NCBI GenBank assembly: GCA_029556615.1
Contig: JAKQDD010000079.1
Coordinates: forward strand, 1-64,000
DNA from: Verrucomicrobiota bacterium
Lineage (GTDB): Bacteria > Verrucomicrobiota > Verrucomicrobiia > Limisphaerales > J093
Direction of reading: 5' to 3'
Length of the DNA: 64,000 bases
The position numbers and the translations under genes were made by a program. Shown piece by piece: positions 51,263 to 59,968 of the stretch. Numbering within the stretch: position 1 is the stretch's first letter; each line of letters begins with the position of its first letter. A model generated the notes under the pieces. The model worked only from the letters and a program-made list of their open reading frames with translations, searched no databases and was not told the DNA's origin.

Positions 51263-52165
51263 CTAAGTGGCCTGATAGGCGAGCCAGAGCGCCTTGAAAT
51301 AGCGCATCACGCGCAGCGGGTCGGTGCTTTCGCCGATTTCCGCGAGGCAGAAACCGGAGAACCCGATTTGATTGAGTTTCTGGAGGAGGCGTCGCCAGGG
51401 ATAATCAGCGATGAAGAGGTCGCGCATGTGGACGGCGAAGATCTTCGGTTGGACGAGGTTAAAATTGTGGTCGAAGCCTTGGCCTTCGAGGTCGGTGGCG
51501 TTGGAGTTCCAGCAGACGCCGACGTTGGGATGGTTGGCGACATCGATGATGGTGCGGATATGAGGCAGGAGGGAGGTGCCGGCGCCGTGGACTTCGAGTC
51601 GGAGTTGCTGTCCGTGATCAGCGGCGAAGGGGCCGAGCTGACGCAGGGCTCGGCCGATCTGTTCGAGGGTTTTCTCGACTGGGACCTCTTTAGGGAGTCC
51701 GTTGGGGCGGACCTTGACGCCGGTGGCGCCGACGTCGTGGGCGAGGACGATGTAGGCCCGGGTGGCTTCGATATCGCGGGCGAGCTTGGCGGGGTCAGGG
51801 GTATGGTAGTCGAAGGCGCTGCCGAGGCCCATCAACTGCACCGGGGAATCCTGGAAGCGTTTTCTGACATCCGCTCTTTCGGCTGGCGAGAGCGAGACTT
51901 CGACGCGATGCGCGTGGGTGGTGCGAAGTTCGACCCCTTGGAAGCCGGTGTCCGAGCAATTCCGGATGATGGTGGGGACATCCCAGTCCTTGGCGAGGTT
52001 GTAGGTGACCAAGCCCAGGCGCATACGGGTTTGGGGGGTGGGATTGCCGGGAGAGGCGGGGGCATGATCGGCGCCACGGAGTGTGGGGAGGGCGAGGGCT
52101 CCTGTGCCGAGGGAGGCGCATTGGAGGAAGCGGCGGCGGGTGGTGGGAGATGGGGTGTGGTTCAT
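51263..52165 (-). CDS. Tat-exported sugar phosphate isomerase/epimerase-like TIM-barrel protein
   Basis: A 300-residue protein with a twin-arginine signal (TTRRRFLQCASLGTGALALP) and an AP-endonuclease-2/xylose-isomerase-like TIM barrel: LGLVTYNLAKDWDVPTII, GFQGVELRTTHAH, RLEVHGAGTS, VGVCWNSNATD, IFAVHMRDLF and FSGFCLAEIGE, giving the usual Glu/His/Asp metal sites. Proteins of this type abound in Verrucomicrobiota and Planctomycetota, often next to Gfo/Idh oxidoreductases, with unknown extracytoplasmic substrates. The ATG at 52165 places the RR motif near residue 10; a GTG at 52213 overlapping purE is the alternative. Confidence 0.82.
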   Translation of the reverse strand: MNHTPSPTTRRRFLQCASLGTGALALPTLRGADHAPASPGNPTPQTRMRLGLVTYNLAKDWDVPTIIRNCSDTGFQGVELRTTHAHRVEVSLSPAERADVRKRFQDSPVQLMGLGSAFDYHTPDPAKLARDIEATRAYIVLAHDVGATGVKVRPNGLPKEVPVEKTLEQIGRALRQLGPFAADHGQQLRLEVHGAGTSLLPHIRTIIDVANHPNVGVCWNSNATDLEGQGFDHNFNLVQPKIFAVHMRDLFIADYPWRRLLQKLNQIGFSGFCLAEIGESTDPLRVMRYFKALWLAYQAT

Positions 52166-52209
52166 GGCGGCGGGGGTAGCGGCTCGTGAGTTGGACGCGG
52201 CGTCGGGCG

Positions 52210-52704
52210 TCACGGAAGGGTTTCGGCGAGGATGCGGCGGGTCTGTTCCTCGCGGTAAGCGCGCAACTGGAGTCGGAGGGCGGGTCGTTGGATGGCGAGG
52301 ATGGCGATGGCGAGGAGGGCGGCGTTGACGGCGCCGGGCTTGCCGATGGCGAGGGTTCCGACGGGGATGCCGCCGGGCATTTGGACGGTGGAGAGGAGCG
52401 AATCGAGGCCTTTGAGTGCGGGGCTTTCGATGGGTACACCGAGGACGGGGAGGAGGGTGTGGGCGGCGGTGACGCCTGCGAGATGGGCTGCGCCGCCGGC
52501 GGCGGCGATGAGGACCTCGAGGCCTCGTCCTTCAGCGGCGGTGACGTAGTCGGCGGTTTCGCGCGGGGTGCGATGGGCGGAGAGCACGCGGCATTCGCTG
52601 GGGACGGCGAACTGGCGGAGGGTGACTTGGGCGTGCTGCATGACTTCCCAATCGGACTTGCTGCCCATGAGGATACCGACGAGAGGCGGTTGGGATTCAG
52701 TCAT
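52210..52704 (-). CDS. purE: N5-carboxyaminoimidazole ribonucleotide mutase PurE
   Basis: A 164-residue enzyme of purine synthesis (N5-CAIR to CAIR). The whole PurE core is present: LVGILMGSKSDWEVM, RVLSAHRTPRETADY, VLIAAAGGAAHLAGVTAAHT, VLGVPIESPALKGLDSLLSTVQMPGG (read as GVPIES then GLDSLLSTVQMPGG) and VGTLAIGKPGAVNAALLA. No purK is in the window. It lies just downstream of the small membrane protein gene (38-base gap). Confidence 0.97.
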   Translation of the reverse strand: MTESQPPLVGILMGSKSDWEVMQHAQVTLRQFAVPSECRVLSAHRTPRETADYVTAAEGRGLEVLIAAAGGAAHLAGVTAAHTLLPVLGVPIESPALKGLDSLLSTVQMPGGIPVGTLAIGKPGAVNAALLAIAILAIQRPALRLQLRAYREEQTRRILAETLP

Positions 52705-52742
52705 GAGGGCATGCTATGAGGCGGAGGTTTTTGACGTGGGGT

Positions 52743-53153
52743 TCAACTCTCCTCGGGCAGGTCGGGGCGGTCATCCAACCGGGACGCATCCCGATCGAGT
52801 CCCGAGAAGAGAAACAAGAAGGTGTAGAAAGCGGCGAGGAGCAGGAGGCAGCAGGCCCAGAACCAGGGTCCATGGTAGTGGCGGTAATGGAGGTAGAGGA
52901 TTCGCTCGAAGGAGAGGATGGTCATGATGCCGACCATGGTGCCGACGACGCCGCGGGCCCAGCGACGTCCGTGGTAGAGTCCCCAGCCGCCGAGGATGAG
53001 GGCGGAGCCGATGACGAGGGGAAAGGCGAAGATCTTCGGCTGCCGGAAGGAAGGCACCAGGAGGATGCAGAGCACGGCGACTCCGAGGCAGGTCCAGAAG
53101 GCCCCGAGGATTCGTCGATTCATCAGTCCGAGCCGTGCGCTGGTGTCGCTCAT
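52743..53153 (-). CDS. Small four-helix membrane protein of unknown function
   Basis: A 136-residue hydrophobic protein with four likely membrane helices: ILGAFWTCLGVAVLCILLV, IFAFPLVIGSALILGGWGLY, GVVGTMVGIMTILSF and WFWACCLLLLAAFYTFLFLF. The C-terminus is acidic (RDASRLDDRPDLPEES). No family is recognised. It precedes purE on the same strand by 38 bases, which may reflect co-transcription only. Confidence 0.7.
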   Translation of the reverse strand: MSDTSARLGLMNRRILGAFWTCLGVAVLCILLVPSFRQPKIFAFPLVIGSALILGGWGLYHGRRWARGVVGTMVGIMTILSFERILYLHYRHYHGPWFWACCLLLLAAFYTFLFLFSGLDRDASRLDDRPDLPEES

Positions 53154-53376
53154 GGTGAGTCGGCGTGGTCGGCGGGTTTCGTGATGGCCATGATGTTGGT
53201 CTGCGGTTCCGGAGCCTGGCCGTGTCCGCGAGGGCTCCGGGTGATAGCCTGATGTCGAGGAGCGAATACCACAAAGGACGAGCCGACGGCAACGTCAAAC
53301 CGCCGATGAACCGCGGGGTTTCTGCGAGCCACCTGAGGGGGGCTGATGGCGATCGGCGGGGGTTTGGGGCGCGGGG

Positions 53377-56300
53377 CTATCGCGGGGCGACGAGTTGTCG
53401 GAAGGCGGGCAGGTCGCGGAGGCTGAGGAAGCGTGGATCGCCGGCGGCGAGGGCGAGGAGGTTGGAAGCTGTCGAGTCGGCGGCGAGCCGTCGGTTACTG
53501 AGCTGGAGGGCGGTTTGGAGGGATCGGATGGCCTCGGTGTTTTTTGCTCCGGCGGCTTGGGCGCCTGCGAGGTCGTACCAGATCTCGGGGGAATCGGGCA
53601 TGAGGGTGACGAGGCGCTGGAGGGCGAGTTCACTGCGGGCGTATTGTCCGATTTGGACCCAGGCTCCGGCGATGGAGAGGAGGGCTGGGACGTCGGCGCC
53701 GGTCTGGGTGACGAGCGTGTCGAGGACGCGGAAGGCGTCATTGGAGCGTTGGAGGCCGAGGTAGGCGGCGACGAGGTTGAAAGCGGTCTGGAGGTTGCTG
53801 GAGTTGGTGAGGTAAGTGGCCTCGAGGGTGGTGATTTGGCTTTGGGCCTGGGCGAGGGTGGTTGCGCCCTGCTTCATTTGGTGCAACTGGTCGGCGAGGC
53901 TTTGGGCGAAGGGGCTTTCCTCGTCGAAGATGCGGCAGGTATCGGCGACGAGGATGGCTTCGTCGATGCGGCCGAGGCCGGCGAGGAGGGTGGCGTAGCG
54001 GGTGACGGTTTCGGGGCTATAGGGGCAGAGGGCGAAGGCCTGTTTGAAGGCGAAGTCCGCTTCGCGGGCGAGGCGGTCTCGATCCGCCTGGGTTTGGGGT
54101 CTCAGGGCTGGGGGGCACTCGGGGCCGAGCCGCCAGGCGTAGACGCCGGCGATCGAGTTACGGAGCTTCGAGAAGGCTTTCTGGGCGTCGTTGTCGCGGA
54201 CGAATTTGGGATCCCCGGTGTAGCCTTCGAGGTTGCCTCTGAGGTAGACGCGTTCGGCGAAGCGGCAGACCTCGGCGATGGGCGTGTCATCGGTGATCCA
54301 ATTGCCGCAGAGCCGGTCCATGTAGCGGCTCCAGAACTCGTGATCCTGCCGCAGCATCTCCTCGGTGAGCTGGGCGACGGGCTCCCGGTTGATTTTCATG
54401 ATGATGCCGGAGGGGGTCAAGTGGGGGTACATCCATTCGAGGGGGAAGCTTTCCTCGACGAAGAACTCGTTGGTGGGGTTTTCGTCGAAGATGACCTTGG
54501 TCAGGAGGCCGTTGATGGCCATGACGGCGACTTGTCCGGCGACCTGGACGCGGCCGTCGGGGGTGAAGTTGACGATTTCGCCGGGGCGGATCTGTTTGGG
54601 TTCATTGGGGGATTGGGAGTCGTGGATGAGTCGGCGTTGGGCATCCACGATGTAGTCCTGGAAGGCCTTTTGGGAGTCGTCGAAGCCTGGGGTTTGGATT
54701 TCGACGGGCGGGTAGACGCCCTCCCGGCGGCGTCGGTCTTCGACGGCGCGGCCCACGCGGGTGACGGCGCGGTCGAATGGGGCGACGAGGTTGGTGAGGC
54801 TGCCGATGAATTTGGCGACGGCGTTGAGGCGGTAGGGTTGGCCGGCGAGGCGCTTCTCGGCCTCGGCCTTGCCCATGGCGGCATTTCGCGCGTAGAGCAC
54901 CATATCATGGAGGAACGGAGGGTCGACTTGGGTGCTGCGATTGTAATGGGCGCGGATGTAATTGAGGTAGGTGCCGTCGGCGAGGGCGTTTTGGGTGATG
55001 ATGTAGACATCCCGGCGATCGAACTTCGGGTTATGGCGCTGGCGCGGTTTGATGAAGCTCTCGCAGAAGATCATGTAGGTGGGGCAGAACCTGCCGGGGT
55101 CCGTGCCGCCGAAGAGGATGGCGTTGCGCGTCATGGACGGGTAGATCCCGAACGGGGGCTCGAACATGTCGTGGCCGAAGTAAAAGCCGAAGCGATGACC
55201 CCGCTGTTCGTTCTCGGGCCAGTGGGAGATGATGGAATAGGCGGGGATGAGGGCGAAGGTGGCGATGACGAGGGCGGGGGGGATTTGGCGTCGGTGGAGG
55301 AGCACCGCGAGGAGGAACGCGATGACCAGGAGGAGGACGAGGAGGGCGGCGTAGATCGAGTAGACGGGTGCGGTGAAGGAGTAATCGCGGAACACCTCGG
55401 CGAGGCCGTGGACGAAGGCGCCGAGGCCTCCGGGGCTGTCGGTGCCGGTGCCGAACACGGTTTGGATGCGGCTGGCGAGGCTGTAGAGGGCGATGGCGGC
55501 GGCGGCGGCGGCGCCATAGAGCACGGGTTCGCGGTACCGGGGGTAATGGCGGACGAGGATGGCGCCGAGGAGGGTGAGGCCGTAGCCGAGGAACATGGCG
55601 AGAGTCACGTGGGACGCGGTGAAGAAGACCTTGGTCAGGTCGCGGCTTTGGCGGTCGACGCTGGGGTTGAGGAGGATGAGGAGGAGGAACGCGAGGCAGC
55701 AGTAGATGGCGGAATTGCCGATGAGCCAGGCCCGTTCGCGCTGTTGCATCCGGCGGAAGAAGAGGAAGGGGACGACGGCGAGGAGGAGGGTGACCAGGTG
55801 GAACTCGTCGATGGCTCCTTCGAAGTACATTTTGAGTTGGAGCACGAAGCGGAGGGGGTCGGCGAAGATATTGGTGGGGTTGGTGCGTTCGTACTGGCCG
55901 CGGGTGAAGGCGTGGATGAAGCCGTCGAAGGTTCGCGGGTAGCCCCAGTTCATGGGCGGGTTGGTGGCGGAGGCGAGCGGCATGTAGAAGTAGAAGGCGG
56001 CCCCGGCGATCCAGGCGAGCATGGTCCAGACGACGGGCCGCCATTCACTGAGCAGGCCGCCGGTCCGGACGGTGAGCCAGATACAGCCGGCGAGGGAACC
56101 GAGGCCGACGCCGTTGTAGAGGACGTAGAGGGGGACGTTCTGGTCGAAGGTGGTGAGCAGGCCCGCGCTTTTAAGGACGAGGCCGGCGAAGTAGAACAGG
56201 ACGTTGACCAGGAGGGCATCGCGTCCGAGCTTCGGGTTGATGGCAGCGATGGCGACCTCGAAGCCCATGGCGGCGACGATGAGGGTCTGATGGTTGTTGA

Positions 56301-56958
56301 AGCAGATGCCGAAGAGGAAGGCGGCGATGTAGAGGTAGCGGAGCTGGCCCGGGGCGAAGGTCCAGTGGAGGAGGCAGACGAGAACGCCCATGAGGGAGAG
56401 GACGCTCAAGGTGTAGACCTCGACGATGACGGCCTGGCTCCACATGAACCCGTTGAAGCCGATGACGAGGGCGGCGACGAAGCCGGAGACCATGCAGAGG
56501 AGGTTCTCCCAGCGGCGTTCGATGGACTTGAGGTCGTCGATCCCTTCGAGGATCATGCTACTGCCGCGGGAGACGATGAGGCCGAGCAAGCCGTTGGCGA
56601 AGGCGGCTGCGACGGCGGAGGAGACAGCGACGCGCCAGGCGATATTCGAGAAGGGGAGGAGGACGGTGAACAGCCAGGAGTAGAGGGTCCAGATCGGGTA
56701 GCCGGGAGCGTGCGGGACGCCGGCGTAGAAGGAGCCCACGGCCAGTTCGCCGCAGTCCTCGAGGGTGAGATCCGGGGCGAGGGTGTAGAGGTAGCCGAGG
56801 AGCGTGATGAGGGTGGTGACGCCGAAGGTGATCCAATCGATCCGGCGGAAGAGAATGGTGCGCGTGCCTTTAGCGGCGGGGCTGGCTGGGCTGGGCCGGG
56901 TTGGTGGCGGGGTGGGACCGCGAGGGTCTTTCTCCGGTTTGCTCTTGCCGTTGCTCAT
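53377..56958 (-). CDS. DUF2723 membrane protein with C-terminal TPRs
   Basis: A 1193-residue protein. After a 45-residue basic/Pro-rich start comes the DUF2723 domain: LYTLAPDLTLEDCGELAVGSFYAGVPHAPGYP (read as DCGELAVGSF then GVPHAPGYP), with acidic and His residues in the first luminal loop as in GT-C glycosyltransferases. About a dozen membrane helices occupy residues 40-600. A soluble domain and TPR-like helices (about 950-1193; YATLLAGLGRIDEAI, then IWYDLAGAQAAG) follow. The eukaryotic DUF2723 protein TMEM260 is a protein O-mannosyltransferase, so a role in protein glycosylation is plausible here but not shown. The ATG at 56958 was chosen over a longer Arg/Pro-rich frame. Confidence 0.82.
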   Translation of the reverse strand: MSNGKSKPEKDPRGPTPPPTRPSPASPAAKGTRTILFRRIDWITFGVTTLITLLGYLYTLAPDLTLEDCGELAVGSFYAGVPHAPGYPIWTLYSWLFTVLLPFSNIAWRVAVSSAVAAAFANGLLGLIVSRGSSMILEGIDDLKSIERRWENLLCMVSGFVAALVIGFNGFMWSQAVIVEVYTLSVLSLMGVLVCLLHWTFAPGQLRYLYIAAFLFGICFNNHQTLIVAAMGFEVAIAAINPKLGRDALLVNVLFYFAGLVLKSAGLLTTFDQNVPLYVLYNGVGLGSLAGCIWLTVRTGGLLSEWRPVVWTMLAWIAGAAFYFYMPLASATNPPMNWGYPRTFDGFIHAFTRGQYERTNPTNIFADPLRFVLQLKMYFEGAIDEFHLVTLLLAVVPFLFFRRMQQRERAWLIGNSAIYCCLAFLLLILLNPSVDRQSRDLTKVFFTASHVTLAMFLGYGLTLLGAILVRHYPRYREPVLYGAAAAAAIALYSLASRIQTVFGTGTDSPGGLGAFVHGLAEVFRDYSFTAPVYSIYAALLVLLLVIAFLLAVLLHRRQIPPALVIATFALIPAYSIISHWPENEQRGHRFGFYFGHDMFEPPFGIYPSMTRNAILFGGTDPGRFCPTYMIFCESFIKPRQRHNPKFDRRDVYIITQNALADGTYLNYIRAHYNRSTQVDPPFLHDMVLYARNAAMGKAEAEKRLAGQPYRLNAVAKFIGSLTNLVAPFDRAVTRVGRAVEDRRRREGVYPPVEIQTPGFDDSQKAFQDYIVDAQRRLIHDSQSPNEPKQIRPGEIVNFTPDGRVQVAGQVAVMAINGLLTKVIFDENPTNEFFVEESFPLEWMYPHLTPSGIIMKINREPVAQLTEEMLRQDHEFWSRYMDRLCGNWITDDTPIAEVCRFAERVYLRGNLEGYTGDPKFVRDNDAQKAFSKLRNSIAGVYAWRLGPECPPALRPQTQADRDRLAREADFAFKQAFALCPYSPETVTRYATLLAGLGRIDEAILVADTCRIFDEESPFAQSLADQLHQMKQGATTLAQAQSQITTLEATYLTNSSNLQTAFNLVAAYLGLQRSNDAFRVLDTLVTQTGADVPALLSIAGAWVQIGQYARSELALQRLVTLMPDSPEIWYDLAGAQAAGAKNTEAIRSLQTALQLSNRRLAADSTASNLLALAAGDPRFLSLRDLPAFRQLVAPR

Positions 56959-57127
56959 GCGTCGGTACCCGGTGGGTTGTGTGGCCGCTGGAAGCGCCGA
57001 GGCCTCAGAGAACAGCGAAGGGCGGGTGTTTGTCCACTCCATTCTGGCGCCCGGGGACTGATTCTGCCGGGCATCGAGTTTGCGGGGGATCCGGCGCCGC
57101 GGGGTGCGCGGGTGTTCCGGGGGAAGG

Positions 57128-57188
57128 GATCGGACCGATCGGGGCGATGGGACCGATCGGTCCACGTTGCCCTGCGGTTGACGCAGGG
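57128..57188. promoter_or_regulatory. Paired palindromes and hairpin between rpsR and the DUF2723 gene
   Basis: Three inverted repeats lie close together: GATCGG-A-CCGATC (57128-57140), the perfect 14-bp GGACCGATCGGTCC (57150-57163) and a hairpin CCCTGCG/CGCAGGG with a 5-base loop (57170-57188). The first two share the core CGGACCGATC/GGACCGATCGG. They lie in the 273-bp gap after rpsR on the minus strand and upstream of the DUF2723 gene. The hairpin may end the ribosomal-protein transcript; the palindromes look like an operator pair. Confidence 0.5.
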
Positions 57189-57231
57189 GCGGGGTGGTGG
57201 AGCGTGGCCCCGTGGCGCCGAGCGCCGGGGG

Positions 57232-57498
57232 CTACTTCATGAGCAACATTTGGCGCGCCCGGCGGATGGAGCGGGTCAGTTGCCGCTGGTAATGAGCCGG
57301 GAGCCCGGTATAGCGCCGGGGCAGGATGCGTCCGGCGTCGGTGACGAACTGCCGGAGGAGGTTGACATTGCGGTAATCGAGGACGTCGACGGTGAAGTCG
57401 ATCTTGGGTTTGGGGCGCGGCGTGCGGCGCTCTGAACTTCCGGTGCGGGAGCGTCGGCGCCCGTTGCTGGGGCGTTCGAGGTTCGTCTTGCGTGGCAT
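57232..57498 (-). CDS. rpsR: Small ribosomal subunit protein bS18
   Basis: An 88-residue protein with a basic N-terminal extension and the S18 core: IDFTVDVLDYRNVNLLRQFV, GRILPRRYTGLPAHYQRQLT and RSIRRARQMLLM. It binds 16S rRNA with bS6, but rpsF is not next to it. It follows rpmG by 7 bases, both on the minus strand, so the two ribosomal proteins are co-transcribed. Confidence 0.97.
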   Translation of the reverse strand: MPRKTNLERPSNGRRRSRTGSSERRTPRPKPKIDFTVDVLDYRNVNLLRQFVTDAGRILPRRYTGLPAHYQRQLTRSIRRARQMLLMK

Positions 57499-57505
57499 AA
57501 GCCGG

Positions 57506-57673
57506 CTACTTGATTTCGCGGTGGAGCGTGTGGCGTCGAAGGAAGCGGTTATACTTTTTCAACTCGACCTTTTCGGTCTGGGTTTTCTTGTTGCGGGTGG
57601 TGGTATAGCGGGAGGGGGGTTGTCCGGCTTTCCGGGCCTCCGTACACTCCAGCGTCACGAGTTCGCGGGGCAT
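57506..57673 (-). CDS. rpmG: Large ribosomal subunit protein bL33
   Basis: A 55-residue protein translated by hand from the minus strand: it starts [20 protein letters not shown], continues [20 protein letters not shown] and ends [15 protein letters not shown]. This is the full bL33 pattern (TRNKK, then [14 protein letters not shown]). Only one Cys is present, so it is the zinc-free (C-minus) form; other paralogues may have four Cys. It lies between the DksA-like gene and rpsR, with gaps of 6 and 7 bases. Confidence 0.95.
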   Translation of the reverse strand: MPRELVTLECTEARKAGQPPSRYTTTRNKKTQTEKVELKKYNRFLRRHTLHREIK

Positions 57674-57679
57674 AAAGGG

Positions 57680-58276
57680 CTATTCCTTTTCCTTGTCTTT
57701 GGCGGGTTTTTCTTCCTCTTCGATCTCCTCATCGACCTCGGTGGGGCTGAGGGTGTCGATGGAGCCGAGGGCGCCGAGCCGGCGTTGGCGGAGGGCGCCT
57801 TCGCGTTCGAGCTGGGCCTGGGCCTCGACGGTGAAGCGGGTCCAGGGGATGGCATCGAGGCGGGCCTTGGGGATGGGTTTACCGGTGAGCTCGCAGATTC
57901 CGTAGGTGCCTTTGAGGATGCGTTTCAGGGCTTCATCGATCTCGTAGATGGCGTCCTGATCGCTCGAGAGGAGGCTGAGGGCGAAGTCGCGGTCGAAGTT
58001 GTCCGTACCGGAATCGGCCATATGCAGGCTGTAGCTGTCCATTTCCTCAGCGGAGTCTTTGGCGAGGCCGTTCATTTGGCTGAGGAGACGTTCGCGCAGG
58101 TCGATGAGGTGGCGGTAATAGGAGAGCCATTCCCGGCGGATATTAGGTTCGCCGTTGGGCGATCGGGCGGCGGGCGTGGTGCCCAGGATGCTCGCTGCCG
58201 TTGCAGCGCCCACGGCTTTGCTCCGGCCCGTCGGACGGACGGGTGCCTTCTTTGCAGGCTGCTTTTTCGCTGTCAC
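57680..58276 (-). CDS. DksA/TraR-family protein with degenerate zinc finger
   Basis: A 198-residue protein with a Lys/Ala-rich start, a long coiled-coil region (YYRHLIDLRERLLSQMNGLA, then SYSLHMADSGTDNFDRDFAL) and the DksA C-terminal module. In DksA that module holds a CxxC...CxxC zinc finger; here it reads GTYGICELTGKPIPKARLDA followed by PWTRFTVEAQAQLE, with one Cys only, so zinc is not bound in the usual way. The acidic tip residues that act in the RNA polymerase secondary channel (DSGTDNFDRD) are present. The C-terminal tail is Glu/Lys-rich. It precedes rpmG and rpsR, suggesting growth-linked expression. Confidence 0.85.
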   Translation of the reverse strand: MTAKKQPAKKAPVRPTGRSKAVGAATAASILGTTPAARSPNGEPNIRREWLSYYRHLIDLRERLLSQMNGLAKDSAEEMDSYSLHMADSGTDNFDRDFALSLLSSDQDAIYEIDEALKRILKGTYGICELTGKPIPKARLDAIPWTRFTVEAQAQLEREGALRQRRLGALGSIDTLSPTEVDEEIEEEEKPAKDKEKE

Positions 58277-58391
58277 GCCAAGCTACAGTTATTGGTTTCC
58301 TCGTTCCCCATCCGGGGCGCCGTCCCCGGCGGCCCGTCTGAAAGGGGGGTGAATGTATCAGGAGATCGGAAAAGCGCCAGAGAAATCTGCA

Positions 58392-58572
58392 CTAGAGTCC
58401 TCGAATTGTGGAATGTGTGGTCAACAGGTCAAGTTTGGCCCCTGCCGTTCCAGGCCGCCCCACCTTCCGTCGAGGACTCTACATTAGCGAGGCGCGGAGG
58501 GAGGGGTGGGGCGGGACAATGGGGTCTTCATGACTCTGAGGACTCGACTGGGTCTGAGGTGCGCCTCGCTAG
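58392..58572. repeat. CTAG-bounded double-hairpin repeat, copy A
   Basis: A 181-bp element, also present at 62762-62943. It begins CTAGAGTCCTCGA and ends GCGCCTCGCTAG. Hairpin 1 pairs 58393-58404 with 58470-58481 (TAGAGTCCTCGA/TCGAGGACTCTA, perfect). Hairpin 2 pairs 58485-58495 with 58561-58571 (TAGCGAGGCGC/GCGCCTCGCTA, perfect). Loop 1 contains CCGCCCCACC (58455-58464), complementary to GGTGGGGCGG in loop 2 (58505-58514), so the loops can kiss. The right-hand CTAG supplies the dapL stop codon on the minus strand. The conserved loop-1 stretch TCAACAGGTCAAGTTTGGCC is identical in both copies. It could be a non-autonomous mobile element or a structured RNA. Confidence 0.85.
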
Positions 58573-59819
58573 AACTCGAATTCGACCCTGGCGAGGCGGG
58601 AGTCGAGGTCAGCGAGGACGCGGCATTCGGCGGCGGGATCGGGGGCGGCGAAGGTGACACTGAACCGGAGGCAGGCTCCGGCGTCGTCCCAGGGCACGGT
58701 CGAGATGAGAAGCTCGCGGATGAGCCAGTCGGCGGCGGCCTCGGCGTTGGGGAAGTCGATGCGGGAGCCGTCGGGTTGACGGGCTGCGCGCGGGGCGGGG
58801 ACGTAGAGGAAGAAGGAGCCTTGGGGTTTGCGGGCTTGGAATCCGGCCTGCTGGAGAGTGGCGACGAGGGCGGACATGCGCCGGGAGTATTTGGCGGCGA
58901 TGGCGGCGGTGATTTCGGGATGATCGAGGCCATAGGCTGCGGCGTGCTGGATCGCGAGGAACTGGCCGGAATCGGTGTTATCTTTGACGTCGGCGTAGGC
59001 CTGGACCAGGAGGCGATTCCCGGCCACGAATCCGCATCTCCAGCCGGTCATATTGAAGCTCTTGCTGCAGGAGTGCAGCTCGATCCCGACGTCTTTGGCG
59101 CCGGGTGTGGCGAGGAAGCTGAGGGGGCGGCCATCGAAGACGAGGGCGGCGTAAGCGGCGTCGTGGATGACCACCCAGCGACGGCGTTGGGCGGTGTCGA
59201 CGACGCGGGCGAAGAACTCGGGGGTGGCGCTGGCGCCGGTGGGGTTATTGGGGTAGTTCAGGACGAGCACCTTGGCCCGGGCGAGGACGTCTGCGGGGAG
59301 GGACTCGAGATCGGGGAGGAAATGGCGTTCGGGGAGGAGGGGCAGGGGGTGGACCTGGCCGCCGTAGTAGCGGGCGTGGGTGCCGAAGATGGGGTAGCCT
59401 GGGGTGGTCATGAGGACGACGTCGCCGGGGTTGACGAGGGCGGCGGGGAGGATGGAGAGGGCGGCCTTACTGCCGATCGAGTGGACGATCTCGGCATCGG
59501 GGTCGATACCGGGGACGCCGCACACGCGATCGAGGTATCGGGCGGCTGCGGCCTTGAGGAGACCGTCTCCGTTGTCGGCGTATCCGCGGTTCTCGGGGCG
59601 GCGCGCTTCGCGGCAGAGCTCCTCGACGATCTCGGGGAAGGCCATGTCATCGGGTTCGCCGACACCCAGGTCGATGAGGGAGGCGCCGGGGTTGGCGGCG
59701 AGGGCGGCGCGTTTGGCGCGTTTGATTCTCTCGAATTTATAGATGGCGGTGGAGCGGCCGTAGTGGCGGCCGCCGATTCGCTCGGCGAAGAGTTCCTGGA
59801 TGTAGGATTCGGGCATCAT
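58569..59819 (-). CDS. dapL: LL-diaminopimelate aminotransferase
   Basis: A 416-residue class I PLP aminotransferase that converts tetrahydrodipicolinate directly to LL-DAP. DapL features: YIQELFAERIGGRHYG, IYKFERIKRAKRAAL, LIDLGVGEPDDMAFPEIVEEL (read as LIDLGVGEPD then FPEIVEEL), YADNGDGLLKAAAARYL, LNYPNNPTGASAT, and the Schiff-base Lys in HSCSKSFNMTGWRCGF. The DapL route is characteristic of Verrucomicrobiota, Chlamydiae and plants. The product feeds meso-DAP to peptidoglycan, which needs an active MurE, whereas the murE-like gene in this window looks inactive. Its TAG stop falls in the end of repeat copy A. Confidence 0.9.
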   Translation of the reverse strand: MMPESYIQELFAERIGGRHYGRSTAIYKFERIKRAKRAALAANPGASLIDLGVGEPDDMAFPEIVEELCREARRPENRGYADNGDGLLKAAAARYLDRVCGVPGIDPDAEIVHSIGSKAALSILPAALVNPGDVVLMTTPGYPIFGTHARYYGGQVHPLPLLPERHFLPDLESLPADVLARAKVLVLNYPNNPTGASATPEFFARVVDTAQRRRWVVIHDAAYAALVFDGRPLSFLATPGAKDVGIELHSCSKSFNMTGWRCGFVAGNRLLVQAYADVKDNTDSGQFLAIQHAAAYGLDHPEITAAIAAKYSRRMSALVATLQQAGFQARKPQGSFFLYVPAPRAARQPDGSRIDFPNAEAAADWLIRELLISTVPWDDAGACLRFSVTFAAPDPAAECRVLADLDSRLARVEFEF

Positions 59820-59968
59820 AGGGGCTTGGGCCCGGGCGGGGCCGTCCGGGTTGGCCGGGGGGGGACGGTATCGGACCCTGTCGCGGGTGGCAAGCCCGGG
59901 CGCGGGCTTTTCGCTTTCAAACGAGCTGGAGGGCGGTCTAGAGTGGGTGGAGCAAACACACCGCGCGT

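Noticed and set aside
53395..57435. A very long + strand open frame (about 1346 codons) opposite the DUF2723 gene
   Set aside because: It is Gly/Glu/Asp/Val-rich without any motif, a typical antisense shadow in high-GC DNA; the minus strand shows a recognisable protein.
51263..58276. Prophage or insertion sequence among the minus-strand genes
   Set aside because: No integrase, transposase or phage protein is seen; all are housekeeping or membrane genes.
58392..58572. tRNA or known riboswitch in the repeat
   Set aside because: No cloverleaf or T-loop sequence, and the element sits at gene ends, not upstream of a regulated gene.
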